64,000 bases of DNA from JAGWBJ01 sp034423015 (GCA_034423015.1 DAOUJG010000061.1:23225-87224); one strand, 5' to 3'. Shown: positions 8,992 to 18,087, numbered from the stretch's first letter. Notes: a model not told the origin generated them from the letters alone. A program made the numbers and translations.

Positions 8992-10125
8992 ATGCACCAG
9001 CCACCTAGAGGCGAGCCCGAAATCGATCTGGAACAGATCCTGAACCGTATCGGGGCTTCGCTATCCGGTTTTCGCAACAAGTTCGGCGGCAACGCCGTCT
9101 CCTACGTCACCTTTGGCATCCTGGGCCTGGCCCTCATCCTCTGGCTGGCCAGCGGCATCTATCAGGTGAGGCCCGGCGAGCAGGCGGTCCACCGCACCTT
9201 CGGCAAGTGCTGCCGAGTGTCCGACGAGGGCCTCAACTGGTGGTGGCCGGCCCCCATAGGCACCAAGAACATCGAGTCCATCGCCGAGGTCCGCAGCATG
9301 GAGTTGGGCTTCCGGACGGAGGGGAACGTCTCCTCCTCCGTCCTTCAGCAAGAGGCCCAGATGATCGCCGGGGACCTGAACATCGTGGACGTTCCCCTGG
9401 TCGTCCAGTACCGTATCAGCGACCTCCAGAACTTCCTATTCAAGGTCGCAGACCCCGGGGAGCTCGGGCGGACCGGGGGAGACGTGGGCGCCAACAGGCC
9501 CGAGGGACGCACCCTGAAAGACGCCACCGAGGCCGCCCTGCGCCTGGTGGTCGGGCAGCGGTCCATCGACGACGTGCTGACCGACCGCAAGGAAGAGGTC
9601 CAGGTGGATACCCAGCAGCTGCTCCAGGAGATCCTGGACACCTACGAGACCGGGCTGCAGGTGCTGTCGGTCCGGCTTCAGGAGGTCGCGCCGCCGGCGG
9701 AGGTGGTGGACGCCTTCCAGGACGTGAACCGGGCCAGGCAAGACCGGGAGACGTCCATAAACCAGGCCCAGGCCTACGAGAGGGACATCATTCCCAGGGC
9801 CCGTGGTGAGGCCCAGCGGATCACCCAGGCGGCCGAGGCCTTCAAACGCGAGCGGATAGCCAAGGCCGAGGGTGAGGCCGGCCGCTTCCTGGACATACTT
9901 GAGGAGTACAATAAGGCGGAGGACGTGACCCGCCAGAGGCTCTACCTCGAGGCCATGGAAGACATACTTCCCGGCATCTCCAAATTCGTGGTGTCCCCCG
10001 AGGCCGAGGGCGCCCTCATCCTGAACGCGGGCGGCGCAGGCCAGCAGGCCATCCCCGTGCCGGTGCCGTCTATCTCCGTGCCCACCCAGCCGCCCCCCAC
10101 CCCCACTCCCGAGGGAGGTTCCTAG
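8992..10125 (+). CDS. hflK: SPFH/band 7 protease modulator HflK
   Basis: A 377-residue protein with one N-terminal membrane segment (about 38-57) followed by a band 7 (SPFH) domain opening with the family signature VRPGEQAVHRTFGK. A long helical region rich in Glu, Arg and Ala (about 225-310) follows, and the C-terminal tail is Pro/Thr-rich. HflK and HflC form a cage in the membrane around FtsH and restrain its proteolysis of membrane substrates. The next gene, hflC, starts 23 nt downstream, and ftsH is 600 bp upstream, which supports the assignment over a generic stomatin. Confidence 0.92.
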   Translation: MHQPPRGEPEIDLEQILNRIGASLSGFRNKFGGNAVSYVTFGILGLALILWLASGIYQVRPGEQAVHRTFGKCCRVSDEGLNWWWPAPIGTKNIESIAEVRSMELGFRTEGNVSSSVLQQEAQMIAGDLNIVDVPLVVQYRISDLQNFLFKVADPGELGRTGGDVGANRPEGRTLKDATEAALRLVVGQRSIDDVLTDRKEEVQVDTQQLLQEILDTYETGLQVLSVRLQEVAPPAEVVDAFQDVNRARQDRETSINQAQAYERDIIPRARGEAQRITQAAEAFKRERIAKAEGEAGRFLDILEEYNKAEDVTRQRLYLEAMEDILPGISKFVVSPEAEGALILNAGGAGQQAIPVPVPSISVPTQPPPTPTPEGGS

Positions 10126-10148
10126 GCGTCGCCGCCTGAAGGGCCGCT

Positions 10149-11099
10149 ATGAAGACCCCGCTAGTAGTCTTAGGCGCCATACTGCTGATGCTCATCTTCC
10201 TGGGGCCCGGAGGCCAGGGGGCGTTCTTCACCGTGGACGAGACCCAGCTTGTGGTGGTCACCCGCTTCGGCGACATCCGGTCCATCCACACCTCCTCCGG
10301 GATCAAGGTGAAGCTGCCCTTCGTCGACCAGGTGAACACCTTCGACCGGCGCCTCCTCCGCGTGGACATGCAGCCCGACACCCTGCCCGACCGCGAGAAG
10401 GAGTTCCTGGTCATCGATGCCTACACCCGGTACCGGATTACCGATGTGCGCAAGTTCTTCGAGAAGCTGGGCGACCTGGACAGGGCCGAGGACCGGATAG
10501 GCCGGATCGTCATCTCCGGCCTCCGCGAGGAGATCGCCAAGCGGACCAAGGAGGAGATCATCGGGGCTGAGGTGCAGGAGGAGGTCGACGGCGAACGGAT
10601 GGTCATCGGCACCACCAGCCGCCAGGAGATACTGGACAACGTCCGGCAGGCCGCCGACCAGACGGTAAAGTCCCCCGAAAACGACTTCGGTGTCGAGATC
10701 AAGGACGTTCGGATCAAGCGGGCCGACTTCCCCGAAGCGGCCCAGCAGAACATCTTCGCCCGCATGACCGCCGAGCGCCAGCGGATCTCCAGGGAGTTCC
10801 GCGCCGAGGGGCAGGAGCAGCGGGACACCATCGAGGCCTCCGCCAACCGGGAGCGGACCATCATCCTCGCCGAGGCTGACAGGACGGCCAACCTCACCCG
10901 GGGTGAGGGAGAGGCCCAGGCGATCAGCATCTTCGCCGAGGCGCTGGAGCAGGGCCCCGAGTTCTTTGCCTTCCAGCGCAGCCTCGAGGCCTACAGGAAG
11001 TTCCTCTCCACCAACGCCACCGTCGTGCTGTCCTCCGACGCGGACCTGTTCCGCTTCCTGGAGGACCCCAGGGGCAACGGGCCCGTCGCCACCCCCTGA
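10149..11099 (+). CDS. hflC: SPFH/band 7 protease modulator HflC
   Basis: A 316-residue partner of HflK. An N-terminal membrane helix (about 4-20) precedes a band 7 domain (VDETQLVVVTRFGD) and a long charged helix. The motif IKRADFPEAAQQNIFARM is typical of HflC. It is co-transcribed with hflK. The ATG at 10149 follows a weak GAAGGG about 9 nt upstream. Downstream lie 338 nt of non-coding DNA with a large palindrome. Confidence 0.93.
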   Translation: MKTPLVVLGAILLMLIFLGPGGQGAFFTVDETQLVVVTRFGDIRSIHTSSGIKVKLPFVDQVNTFDRRLLRVDMQPDTLPDREKEFLVIDAYTRYRITDVRKFFEKLGDLDRAEDRIGRIVISGLREEIAKRTKEEIIGAEVQEEVDGERMVIGTTSRQEILDNVRQAADQTVKSPENDFGVEIKDVRIKRADFPEAAQQNIFARMTAERQRISREFRAEGQEQRDTIEASANRERTIILAEADRTANLTRGEGEAQAISIFAEALEQGPEFFAFQRSLEAYRKFLSTNATVVLSSDADLFRFLEDPRGNGPVATP

Positions 11100-11273
11100 C
11101 CCCGCCGCGCCCCGCCGGGGCGGTCTCTTCCGGCCCTCTGCCCGGGCAAGGGTCCATTCTTCCGGGTAACCCGCCCCCATGCCGGGGCGACCGGCGCCAC
11201 GAACGATGCCTCCCAGACCCTGGGCCTTTGCGAAGTCCACGTGCCGGCGAAAACGGTGTCGTGCCGCTCCTCG

Positions 11274-11341
11274 CCGTCTTTCCGGCGCAGGCCGGAATCC
11301 AGGGGTGGGGGCCTGGACTCCCGCCTGCGCCGGAAAGACGG
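11274..11341. repeat. REP-like palindromic element
   Basis: Perfect 19-bp inverted arms (11274-11292 and 11323-11341) enclose a second inner stem (GGAATCCAGG pairing with CCTGGACTCC, one mismatch) around a G-rich loop. Sequences of this build (CCGTC-TTTCCGGCGCAGGC ... mirrored) belong to the dispersed palindromes, REP/MITE-like, seen in many GC-rich genomes. Read through, they give the familiar WIPACAGKT peptide. This is the only clear copy in the window. The rest of 11100-11437 has no feature I can support. Confidence 0.85.
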
Positions 11342-11437
11342 AGTGGGCGCTGCGAGCCCGCCTTCATGGCGGTGACACCAAGGGCTTCCATGGTGCCCCG
11401 GTGGCGTGCGAGTGGCCCGTGGCGGTAGGATAATGGC

Positions 11438-12706
11438 GTGCGTCTCCTGGGCCGAGGGAAGGGATGGTCATACGCCGCCTCGGCGGCCGCCGCTCTGAGG
11501 GCGCCCGCGGCGCGTGGGTGGCTACTTGCTGTCGCCGGGGCCGTGCTGGCCCTTCTGGCCGCCGCGTGCTCGCCGGGGGTCGCGCCGGGCTCCCCGGGTC
11601 CGCCCCCCGGGTCGGGCCCGGCAACCGAGGCTCCAGGGGCCGCGGCAGGCCAGGCCCGGACCATATACGACCGACGGAACGAGACCCTGACGGGCGTGCG
11701 GTTCTTCGAGGACGGCTGGAGGACCGACTTCTCCAGGCACAGCGTGCCCCTTACGGAGATAAGGATGGCGGCCGGGTCCCGGGACTCCACGATCCCCGCC
11801 ATCGATTCCCCCGTGTCCGTCCCGGTGAAGGAGTCCGTGGACTGGCCCATGGCCTACGACCTGGTCGTCGCCCTGGAAGTGGAGGGAATGGCCCGGGCCT
11901 ATCCGGTGCCCATACTGAAGTGGCACGAGATCGTCAACGACGTGGTGGCTGGCGTGCCGGTGGCCGTGACCTTCTGTCCCCTGTGCAACTCGGCGGTCGT
12001 GTTCGACAGGCGCGTGGCGGGGGTGGAGTACGACTTCGGCGTCTCCGGCAACCTGCGGAACGGCGATCTCGTGATGTACGACCGGCAGACCCACTCCTGG
12101 TGGCAGCAGCTCACAGGAGAGGGAATCGTGGGGGAGCACAGCGGCAAGCGGCTCAGGATACTGCCCGCCGCCATGCTCTCCTGGGCCGACTTCGAGGCAT
12201 CCTTTCCCGAGGGCACGGTCCTCTCCCGCAACACCGGCTTCCAGCGCGACTACGACAGGGATCCCTACGTGACCGACGACGGCGACGACCTCACCCCCAT
12301 CCTGGTGGACGAGATAGACCGCAGGCTGCCCGTCAAGGAGAAGGTCGTGGGCGTGACCCTCGGGGGTTTGGCCGCGGCGTTTCCCTTCTCGGTGCTCAGG
12401 GAGGAGAGGGTCGTGAACTTCGCGGCCGGGGGGGAGAGGCTGGTGGTCTTCCTGGAGACGGGCGGCCTGTCGGCGGCCTTCTCCACCGGCGCCTTCGACC
12501 CCAGGATCGACGGGGACGTGTTGACCTTCTCCGTGGACGGAGACCGGTTCGTCGACGACCTGACTGGCAGCGAGTGGAGCGTCCTGGGCCGGGCGGTGGC
12601 CGGCCCCCTGGCGGGGAAGCGCATGGACCGGGTCGCCCACGGCGACTACTTCTGGTTCGCGTGGGCGGCCTTCAACCCCGACACCGCCATCTACCGGGGC
12701 CCGTAG
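11438..12706 (+). CDS. DUF3179-domain lipoprotein
   Basis: The 422-residue protein has a lipoprotein signal peptide ending in the lipobox LAAAC (about residue 46) and a short Pro/Gly-rich linker. The rest is a DUF3179 domain with its hallmark CPLCNSAVVF followed by GVSGNLRNGDLVMYDR. The domain is common in marine and soil bacteria; its biochemical role is not established, though the CxxC motif suggests metal or redox function. The GTG start at 11438 has no Shine-Dalgarno, and the -10-like TAGGAT (11426-11431) would put transcription start at or next to the start codon. It runs convergently toward the dehydrogenase at 12742. Confidence 0.88.
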   Translation: MRLLGRGKGWSYAASAAAALRAPAARGWLLAVAGAVLALLAAACSPGVAPGSPGPPPGSGPATEAPGAAAGQARTIYDRRNETLTGVRFFEDGWRTDFSRHSVPLTEIRMAAGSRDSTIPAIDSPVSVPVKESVDWPMAYDLVVALEVEGMARAYPVPILKWHEIVNDVVAGVPVAVTFCPLCNSAVVFDRRVAGVEYDFGVSGNLRNGDLVMYDRQTHSWWQQLTGEGIVGEHSGKRLRILPAAMLSWADFEASFPEGTVLSRNTGFQRDYDRDPYVTDDGDDLTPILVDEIDRRLPVKEKVVGVTLGGLAAAFPFSVLREERVVNFAAGGERLVVFLETGGLSAAFSTGAFDPRIDGDVLTFSVDGDRFVDDLTGSEWSVLGRAVAGPLAGKRMDRVAHGDYFWFAWAAFNPDTAIYRGP

Positions 12707-12741
12707 GCGTCCGGCACCGGCTCCCGGTGGGACGGGGCGGC

Positions 12742-13848
12742 TCAGGGCACCAGCATGGCCCGGGTCACGTCGGTCTGCCGCTGGTCCCACTCCGCCCGGG
12801 GAAAGGCCTCGTTGACCTCGGCCAGCCTGAACTTGTGGGACGTGATCCTGTCGAAGGGTAGCTGGTCCTGCTTCTTCACCAGGAAGTCCAGGATGGTGGA
12901 CAGGGTCCCGGGCAGGTACATGTTCGACCCGATGACCCGCTTCCCGCGCAGCAGCTTCTGGGGGTCTATGGACACCTCCCGGCCCGGCACGATGTCACCG
13001 ATCTCCAGGAAGGTCCCCCCGGGGGTGAGCATGTCTATCCCCTCGGCCAAGAGGTCCGCCCTGCCCACCAGCTCCATGACGATGTCCGCCCCCCGCCCCC
13101 TCGTCAGCTCCCACACCCTCTGGATGCGGGTCTCCGGGGTGTTGTACTCCTCGACGTTGATGGTGTGGTCGGCGCCGAACTCCTCGGCCAGGTCCAGGCG
13201 ATTCTCCAGGCGGTCTAGGACGATGATCCGCTCGGCGCCCATGTCCCTGGCCATGGCTATCGCGCTCAGGCCAAGCCCGCCCGCTCCCTGTATCACCACC
13301 GACTGCCCCTGGTGGGCCCCCGCGTCCATCAGGCCCTGGGTGACGGTCCCCATGGCGCAGTTCACCCAGCCCAGCACGTCGTCGGGCAGCTCGTCCGGGG
13401 CGCGGAATACCGGGTGCCTGGGGGGCAGGTACAGGAAGTCGGCGTAGGTGCCCGTAAAGTAGGGGTGCTTGTCCGCCGGAGGGTACGCCCGGTTTATGCA
13501 CCAGTTGGTCGCCCCTTTGGTGCACATGTGGCAGTGGTAGCAGGGAAATACCGCCACGTGCATCAGCCGGTCGCCCTCTGCGATGGGGGTCCCCAGGGTG
13601 TCCGAGGCCACGCCCTCGCCCATCCGGTATACGACCCCCGTGCCCTCGTGGCCCATGACGTTCCCCGTCGGGTGCAGGGGCGCGTTTATCTGGTCGCCCC
13701 GCCAGGTGTGGAGGTCGGAGCCGCAGATGCCCGCCTGGGTTATCCTGAGGATGATCGCCCCCGGCTCCGGGTCGGGCAGGTCGTACTCCCGGATCTCGAA
13801 GGGCTTCCCTGACTCGGTGCAGACCACCACGCGTCCTCTCTCAGCCAT
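12742..13848 (-). CDS. zinc-dependent medium-chain alcohol dehydrogenase
   Basis: A 368-residue NAD(P)-dependent dehydrogenase of the threonine/sorbitol dehydrogenase type. Catalytic zinc ligands are visible: Cys42 in ICGSD and His67-Glu68 in GHEGTG. The four structural-zinc cysteines 103, 106, 109 and 117 are all present. A Rossmann motif GAGGLGLSAIA is followed by an acidic residue at the end of beta-2 (VLDR), which favours NAD over NADP. It is the last gene of a three-gene minus-strand operon (14746-15489, 13899-14714, this gene), 50 nt after the SDR. The substrate is unknown; the operon context suggests oxidation of a hydroxy acid or diol in a catabolic route. Confidence 0.9.
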   Translation of the reverse strand: MAERGRVVVCTESGKPFEIREYDLPDPEPGAIILRITQAGICGSDLHTWRGDQINAPLHPTGNVMGHEGTGVVYRMGEGVASDTLGTPIAEGDRLMHVAVFPCYHCHMCTKGATNWCINRAYPPADKHPYFTGTYADFLYLPPRHPVFRAPDELPDDVLGWVNCAMGTVTQGLMDAGAHQGQSVVIQGAGGLGLSAIAMARDMGAERIIVLDRLENRLDLAEEFGADHTINVEEYNTPETRIQRVWELTRGRGADIVMELVGRADLLAEGIDMLTPGGTFLEIGDIVPGREVSIDPQKLLRGKRVIGSNMYLPGTLSTILDFLVKKQDQLPFDRITSHKFRLAEVNEAFPRAEWDQRQTDVTRAMLVP

Positions 13849-13898
13849 TTTCCCGCCTCCTCTTCATTGGACACGGCCGGCCCCTGGACGCTCCCTCT

Positions 13899-14714
13899 CT
13901 ACGAGGCGTGGCCCCCGTCCATCTCGATGCACTTGCCGACAATCATGTGGGCCTCGTCACTGCAGAGCCAGGTGATCAGGTTGGCGGGCTCCTCGGGGGT
14001 TGCCGCCCGGCCGATGGGGATCTGTCTCACCCGGTCCTGCCACTTGTCGTCCCGCGGGTAGCCGTACAGGGCGTCGTTACGGGACGTGTCGGTCACCCCC
14101 GGGCTGACGGCGTTCATGCGGATGCCGTGGGAGGCCAGCGACCGGCCTCCCTTGGCGGTGAATGTGTAGAGGGCCCCGCTGGCGGTGGCATAGGCCACGT
14201 CCTGGTCGCGGCTGATCTTGGCCTCGATGGATATGACGTTGACTATGCTGCCGCCCTGGCCCTGGCGCACCAGCACCTCGCTCACGGCCCGCGTGCACAG
14301 GAACGTGCCCGTCACCTTGATGTCGAACACCCGTTGCCACGCCTCCGGCGGCAGCTCGGGCAACGGGGCCCACGCGGCCATCCGGGGGGCGGCGGCGTTG
14401 TTGACCAGGAAGTCGATGCGGCCGAACTGCTCCAGCGTGCCCTCCACCATGCGCTGGACGTCGTCGGCCCTGGATACGTCCACCACCAGGGGGAGCGCGC
14501 CGCGCCCCATCTCCCGGATCTCGGCGGCGACGCTGTCTACGTCCAGCCAGCCGGCCTCCCTCTCGTCCAGGGGGAACGTGCCCGGGTCGCGCCCGGTCCC
14601 CGTTACCGTCACGCTGGCGCCCTCCCGGGCGAAGGCCAGCGCCACCGAGCGTCCGATGCCGCGCATACGCCCCGCCCCGGTGACTATCGCTACCTTGCCG
14701 TCGAACTTGCCCAT
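13899..14714 (-). CDS. short-chain dehydrogenase/reductase with altered catalytic Lys
   Basis: A 271-residue Rossmann protein with the classical SDR cofactor motif (TGAGRMRGIGRSVA) and NNAAA. The active-site block is atypical: Tyr175 is present, but YxxxK reads YATAS, so the catalytic lysine position (179) is serine. The C-terminal PEEPANLITWLCSDEA block and the end MDGGHAS are typical for the family. The missing lysine suggests either loss of oxidoreductase activity or a changed mechanism. Second gene of the operon, 31 nt after the racemase-superfamily gene. Substrate unknown. Confidence 0.85.
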   Translation of the reverse strand: MGKFDGKVAIVTGAGRMRGIGRSVALAFAREGASVTVTGTGRDPGTFPLDEREAGWLDVDSVAAEIREMGRGALPLVVDVSRADDVQRMVEGTLEQFGRIDFLVNNAAAPRMAAWAPLPELPPEAWQRVFDIKVTGTFLCTRAVSEVLVRQGQGGSIVNVISIEAKISRDQDVAYATASGALYTFTAKGGRSLASHGIRMNAVSPGVTDTSRNDALYGYPRDDKWQDRVRQIPIGRAATPEEPANLITWLCSDEAHMIVGKCIEMDGGHAS

Positions 14715-14745
14715 GGCGCTTGCCCCCCTTGGGTCAGGTGACGCG

Positions 14746-15489
14746 TCAGCTGACGGCGGCCGGAGTAGGGGCCGCCAGCAGCCTGCCGAAACCCGGGATG
14801 GGTTGGGTGATGCCCGCCTTCCGGAAGGCCGACCAGATGGTCGCCTGGTTGGAGGTGACCACCGGCTTGCCCGTCCGGCGTTCCAGCTCCTCCGCCGCTT
14901 CCATGGCCCGCCACCCGGTGCACGAGCAGTAGAGGACGTCCGCCTCGGGCCGGCATATGCCGGCCGCGAACTCCAGGATGGTCTCCGGGTCCTGGTCGTT
15001 GGTGCCCTGGTGGCCCTGCTGGGATGCCCAGGGCTCGCCCTCGATGTTGAGCACCTCGAAGCCCAGGGCCTCCAGGTACTCCTTGATCTTGTCGTTCTGC
15101 CACTTGGAATAGGGCGTGGCCACCGAGACCCGCCTTGCCCCCAGGTATCTCAGGGCCTCCACGACGGCGGCGCTGGTGGCGGCTGCGGGGGCGTTGGCCA
15201 GGGACTCTATGAGCTGGATCATCTCCTCGTCGTGGCCGGGGCCCTTCACCATGCTGCCGCTGGTGCACGCGTAGGCCACGGCGTCCATCTTCCCCGTCGC
15301 CAGGTACCGGGAGGCGGTCTCTATCTCCTTGTTCATCTGGTCGAAGGCCTCCGGGCCCGAGGAGTCGTTGGTCATCCACAACCTGTGGGTGTGGATGGTG
15401 ACGTCCCGGGGGGCCGCGAGCTGGAAATCGGCCTCGCACGTGGTGTTCGTCGAGGGCATCATGATGCCTATTCGGGTCCGGGTGGACAT
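14746..15489 (-). CDS. maleate isomerase / arylmalonate decarboxylase-like (Asp/Glu racemase superfamily)
   Basis: A 247-residue cytosolic protein with the two-cysteine active site of the Asp/Glu racemase superfamily: Cys75 in ACTSGS and Cys190 in CSCTGW, plus the N-terminal PSTNTT motif that binds a carboxylate. Family members isomerise maleate to fumarate, decarboxylate arylmalonates or racemise hydantoins; the motifs fit maleate isomerase or arylmalonate decarboxylase best. The ATG at 15489 is chosen because AGGAGGT lies 7 nt upstream; a longer frame to 15576 has no such site. First gene of the three-gene catabolic operon, behind the extended -10 promoter at 15576. Confidence 0.82.
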   Translation of the reverse strand: MSTRTRIGIMMPSTNTTCEADFQLAAPRDVTIHTHRLWMTNDSSGPEAFDQMNKEIETASRYLATGKMDAVAYACTSGSMVKGPGHDEEMIQLIESLANAPAAATSAAVVEALRYLGARRVSVATPYSKWQNDKIKEYLEALGFEVLNIEGEPWASQQGHQGTNDQDPETILEFAAGICRPEADVLYCSCTGWRAMEAAEELERRTGKPVVTSNQATIWSAFRKAGITQPIPGFGRLLAAPTPAAVS

Positions 15490-15575
15490 GTCGGGACCTC
15501 CTGTCAGTCTGGCTCGATGGTGCGGGCCCCTCGAAGGACGGCATGCGCTGGGCCGCATCCGACGGGTACACGCCA

Positions 15576-15584
15576 ATTATACCA
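15576..15584 (-). promoter_or_regulatory. extended -10 promoter of the 15489-12742 operon
   Basis: On the minus strand TGG precedes a perfect TATAAT (15576-15581), an extended -10 element. No good -35 is visible, as expected for this class. Predicted start near 15569, about 80 nt before the first gene. Confidence 0.6.
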
Positions 15585-15747
15585 GCATATGCGAGGAGCT
15601 CGTGGCCCCGGTCACCCCGCGCATCCGACTCCCGTGGCCCGTGACACCTGCCCGGCTGGCGGGTAAGATACTCCGTATGACCGCCCGCCCGGAGGCGGGC
15701 CCGTATTCACCTGAGGCAAGCCCGTATCCAAAGGAGGCCGAAAGCCC

Positions 15748-16878
15748 ATGGAAGACCGCCAACGGACCCGGGAGCTATCCCTGGATATCCTGAGGGACCT
15801 TGGGGGCCGTCCCGCGGTGGCCTTCCACGAGGGGCTGGTGGCCGATGGAGTCCGTGCCAGGCTGGCGGCACAGGGGCTGACGGTCGTGACGGACGCCTAC
15901 GGCAACTTGGTCGCCAGGCTCCCGGGACCGGCGGATGGGGTGCCTCCCATCGCCTTCGTTGCCCACATGGACCATCCCGGCTTCGAGGCCGTCCAGGTGT
16001 CGCGGCAGGGCGTGACGGCCAGGGCCCTCGGCGGGGTGCCCCAGGTCAGCCTGACCGGCGAGGTGCCGGTGCAGCTCGTCCTGCCTGACGGCATCCGCCT
16101 CTCGGGGAGCACGGCGGGTCGCACGGGCAACGAGTCCGGCCAGATGGTGTCGGTGCGCCTCTCCGAGACCCCTGACCTGGGGCTGTCGCTGCCGGTGGTC
16201 TTCGACCTCGCGGACTTCCAGATGGACGGCGACCTGATACTCATGAGGGCCCTGGATGACCTGGCCGGGTGCGCCGCCGCGCTGGCCGCCCTGTCCCTGC
16301 TGTCGGGCCGAAGCGGCCTGGGCGACGTGTACGGCGTGTTCACCCGGGCGGAGGAGGTGGGCCTGGTCGGAGCGCGCCTGCTGGCGGAGGCGGGGACGCT
16401 GCCCAGCGACACGCTGGTGGTCTCCCTGGAGGCCAGCCGGACCCTCCCCGGGGCCGCCATCGGCGGCGGTCCCGTGATAAGGGTGGGAGACGCCAGCCTC
16501 ACCTTCGACGCCGACGCCGAGGCGGTCCTGGTCAGCGCCAGGGAAGAGCTGATGGAAGCTGCTCCCGGGTTCGAGGCCCAGCGCCAGCTAATGAGCGGCG
16601 GGACCTGCGAGGCCAGTGCCTTCCGGTACCACGGGTATCGCACCACCGGAGTGGCCTTTCCCCTGGGCAACTACCACAACGGCACGCCCCTTGGGGGAGT
16701 TGCAGAGGAGTATATCCACGTGGACGACTTCGTGGGCGGCGTCGAGCTCATCGTGCGGGCGGCCCAGTGCGTCTCCCGCAGGCTGGAGTGCCGCCCCTGG
16801 CGGCGCATGGCCGACCTGTCCCAGGAGCACCGCGGGCGTCTGGAGGCCGGCTGGGGAGGGGTGGGACCGGCTGCCTAG
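15748..16878 (+). CDS. M42/M20-type metallopeptidase (aminopeptidase-like)
   Basis: The 376-residue protein has all metal and catalytic positions of a di-zinc aminopeptidase: His73 and Asp75 (AHMDH), Asp170/171 (ALDD), the general base Glu202-Glu203 (TRAEEVG), Glu228 (VSLEAS) and His310 (NYHNG). An insert between the first His motif and the Asp is the lid domain expected of M42 (glutamyl aminopeptidase, CelM, FrvX). It would trim N-terminal residues from peptides in the cytoplasm. ATG 15748 has AAGGAGG 10 nt upstream. Its stop TAG overlaps the opposite-strand gene's stop in the palindrome CTAG at 16875-16878. Confidence 0.87.
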   Translation: MEDRQRTRELSLDILRDLGGRPAVAFHEGLVADGVRARLAAQGLTVVTDAYGNLVARLPGPADGVPPIAFVAHMDHPGFEAVQVSRQGVTARALGGVPQVSLTGEVPVQLVLPDGIRLSGSTAGRTGNESGQMVSVRLSETPDLGLSLPVVFDLADFQMDGDLILMRALDDLAGCAAALAALSLLSGRSGLGDVYGVFTRAEEVGLVGARLLAEAGTLPSDTLVVSLEASRTLPGAAIGGGPVIRVGDASLTFDADAEAVLVSAREELMEAAPGFEAQRQLMSGGTCEASAFRYHGYRTTGVAFPLGNYHNGTPLGGVAEEYIHVDDFVGGVELIVRAAQCVSRRLECRPWRRMADLSQEHRGRLEAGWGGVGPAA

Positions 16879-18080
16879 CAGTCGCCCTCGGGCAGCAGCA
16901 GCCCCTCCCGGTAGACCACCCGGCCGCCCCGTATGGTGAGGTGGGTGTCGAGCCTCAGCGAACCGTCGACGTTGTGCCCCGCCATGTCGTGCCACACGAA
17001 CCGGCCCTCCCGCTGTTCGAACACCGCCGCGTCCCCCGCCATCCCGGGGGCCAGGGAGCCGATCTCGCCGTCCATGCCCAGGACCCTGGCGGGCCTGACG
17101 GTGCTGGCGGCGACGGCGTCCTCCAGGGGCATGCCCATGGCGTGGAACTTGCTTACCAGGTCGTTCTGCCGGTAGACGATCCTCTCCGGCGGGGCCACGT
17201 GGATGTCGGTGCTGATGGTGGTGGGGAAGAGGCCCTGGTCCAGGGCGGCTTGCGCGACCACCGCGTCGCAGTGGACACCCGCGTGGGCGACGTCCATGAC
17301 GACTCCGCGCTGGGCCGCCTCCAGCACCTCGGGGCGCACCTTGTCCCTCTTGTCCAGGATGTTCTCCGCCCGGCCGTTGAAGATGTGGGTGGCGATGTCC
17401 CCGGGTCCCAGCACCTCCAGGATGTCCGGCAGGGGGATGGGGGTGCCGCTGACGTGGACCATCAGGCCCCGCCCGGCCTTGTCCGCCGCCTCCCGCGCCT
17501 GCTTCAGGACGCGGTGGGCCTCCCAGGGGGGCATGGAGTTCACGAACATGCGGACCTTGACGCCCAGCAGGAACCCCGGGTTGTCCTTGATGGTGTCGGC
17601 GGTACGGTCCACGTCGACATAACGGACGTCCTGCAGCTCGCCTCCCACGACGGGGTTGAGGGCCAGCCCGATGGCGCCGATGTGCAGGAAGGCCAGCAGG
17701 CGCGTCTTGCGGCTGGGGAACACGTAGTCCCTCATGGCCCGGTAGTTGGCCCAGCCGGCGCTGCCGCCGTCGATCCCCGTGGTGACGCCGGCGGGCAGGC
17801 ACACCTCATCGGCGTCGGTGGCGTTGTCCAGCCCTCCGTGGTAGAAGTGGCCGTGGATGTCGATCAGCCCCGGCGTCACCAGCTTGCCCGTCACGTCGAT
17901 GGGGGTGGTCGCAGAGGACGGGTCGATGTGCGGGGCGACCTGGGCGACCAGCCCGTTTTTGAACGCCACGTCCCGCCGGTCGTTGATCCTCTGGCCGGGG
18001 TCCAGCAGCGTACCGCCCTTGAGCACAAGGTCGTACTGTGGTGGGCCGCCGGAGGGCGTTTCATTGGAGGGCGACGTCAT
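16875..18080 (-). CDS. amidohydrolase/deacetylase-family metallohydrolase
   Basis: A 401-residue TIM-barrel amidohydrolase. Seen: an N-terminal beta-sandwich strand (YDLVLKGGTLLDPG), the metal motif HGH in GLIDIHGHFYHGG, further histidines in FNGRAE-preceding THIF and in AHAGVH, and the barrel-closing aspartate in STDIH. The C-terminal sandwich ends with IRGGRVVYREG. It resembles the deacetylase/EF_0837-like group (dihydroorotase relatives) more than true dihydroorotase; the substrate is probably an N-acyl or cyclic amide compound. The ATG at 18080 is preferred to longer readings. It lies 7 nt behind the unknown gene at 18088, and is likely co-translated with it. Confidence 0.83.
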   Translation of the reverse strand: MTSPSNETPSGGPPQYDLVLKGGTLLDPGQRINDRRDVAFKNGLVAQVAPHIDPSSATTPIDVTGKLVTPGLIDIHGHFYHGGLDNATDADEVCLPAGVTTGIDGGSAGWANYRAMRDYVFPSRKTRLLAFLHIGAIGLALNPVVGGELQDVRYVDVDRTADTIKDNPGFLLGVKVRMFVNSMPPWEAHRVLKQAREAADKAGRGLMVHVSGTPIPLPDILEVLGPGDIATHIFNGRAENILDKRDKVRPEVLEAAQRGVVMDVAHAGVHCDAVVAQAALDQGLFPTTISTDIHVAPPERIVYRQNDLVSKFHAMGMPLEDAVAASTVRPARVLGMDGEIGSLAPGMAGDAAVFEQREGRFVWHDMAGHNVDGSLRLDTHLTIRGGRVVYREGLLLPEGDC

Positions 18081-18087
18081 CTCTCGT

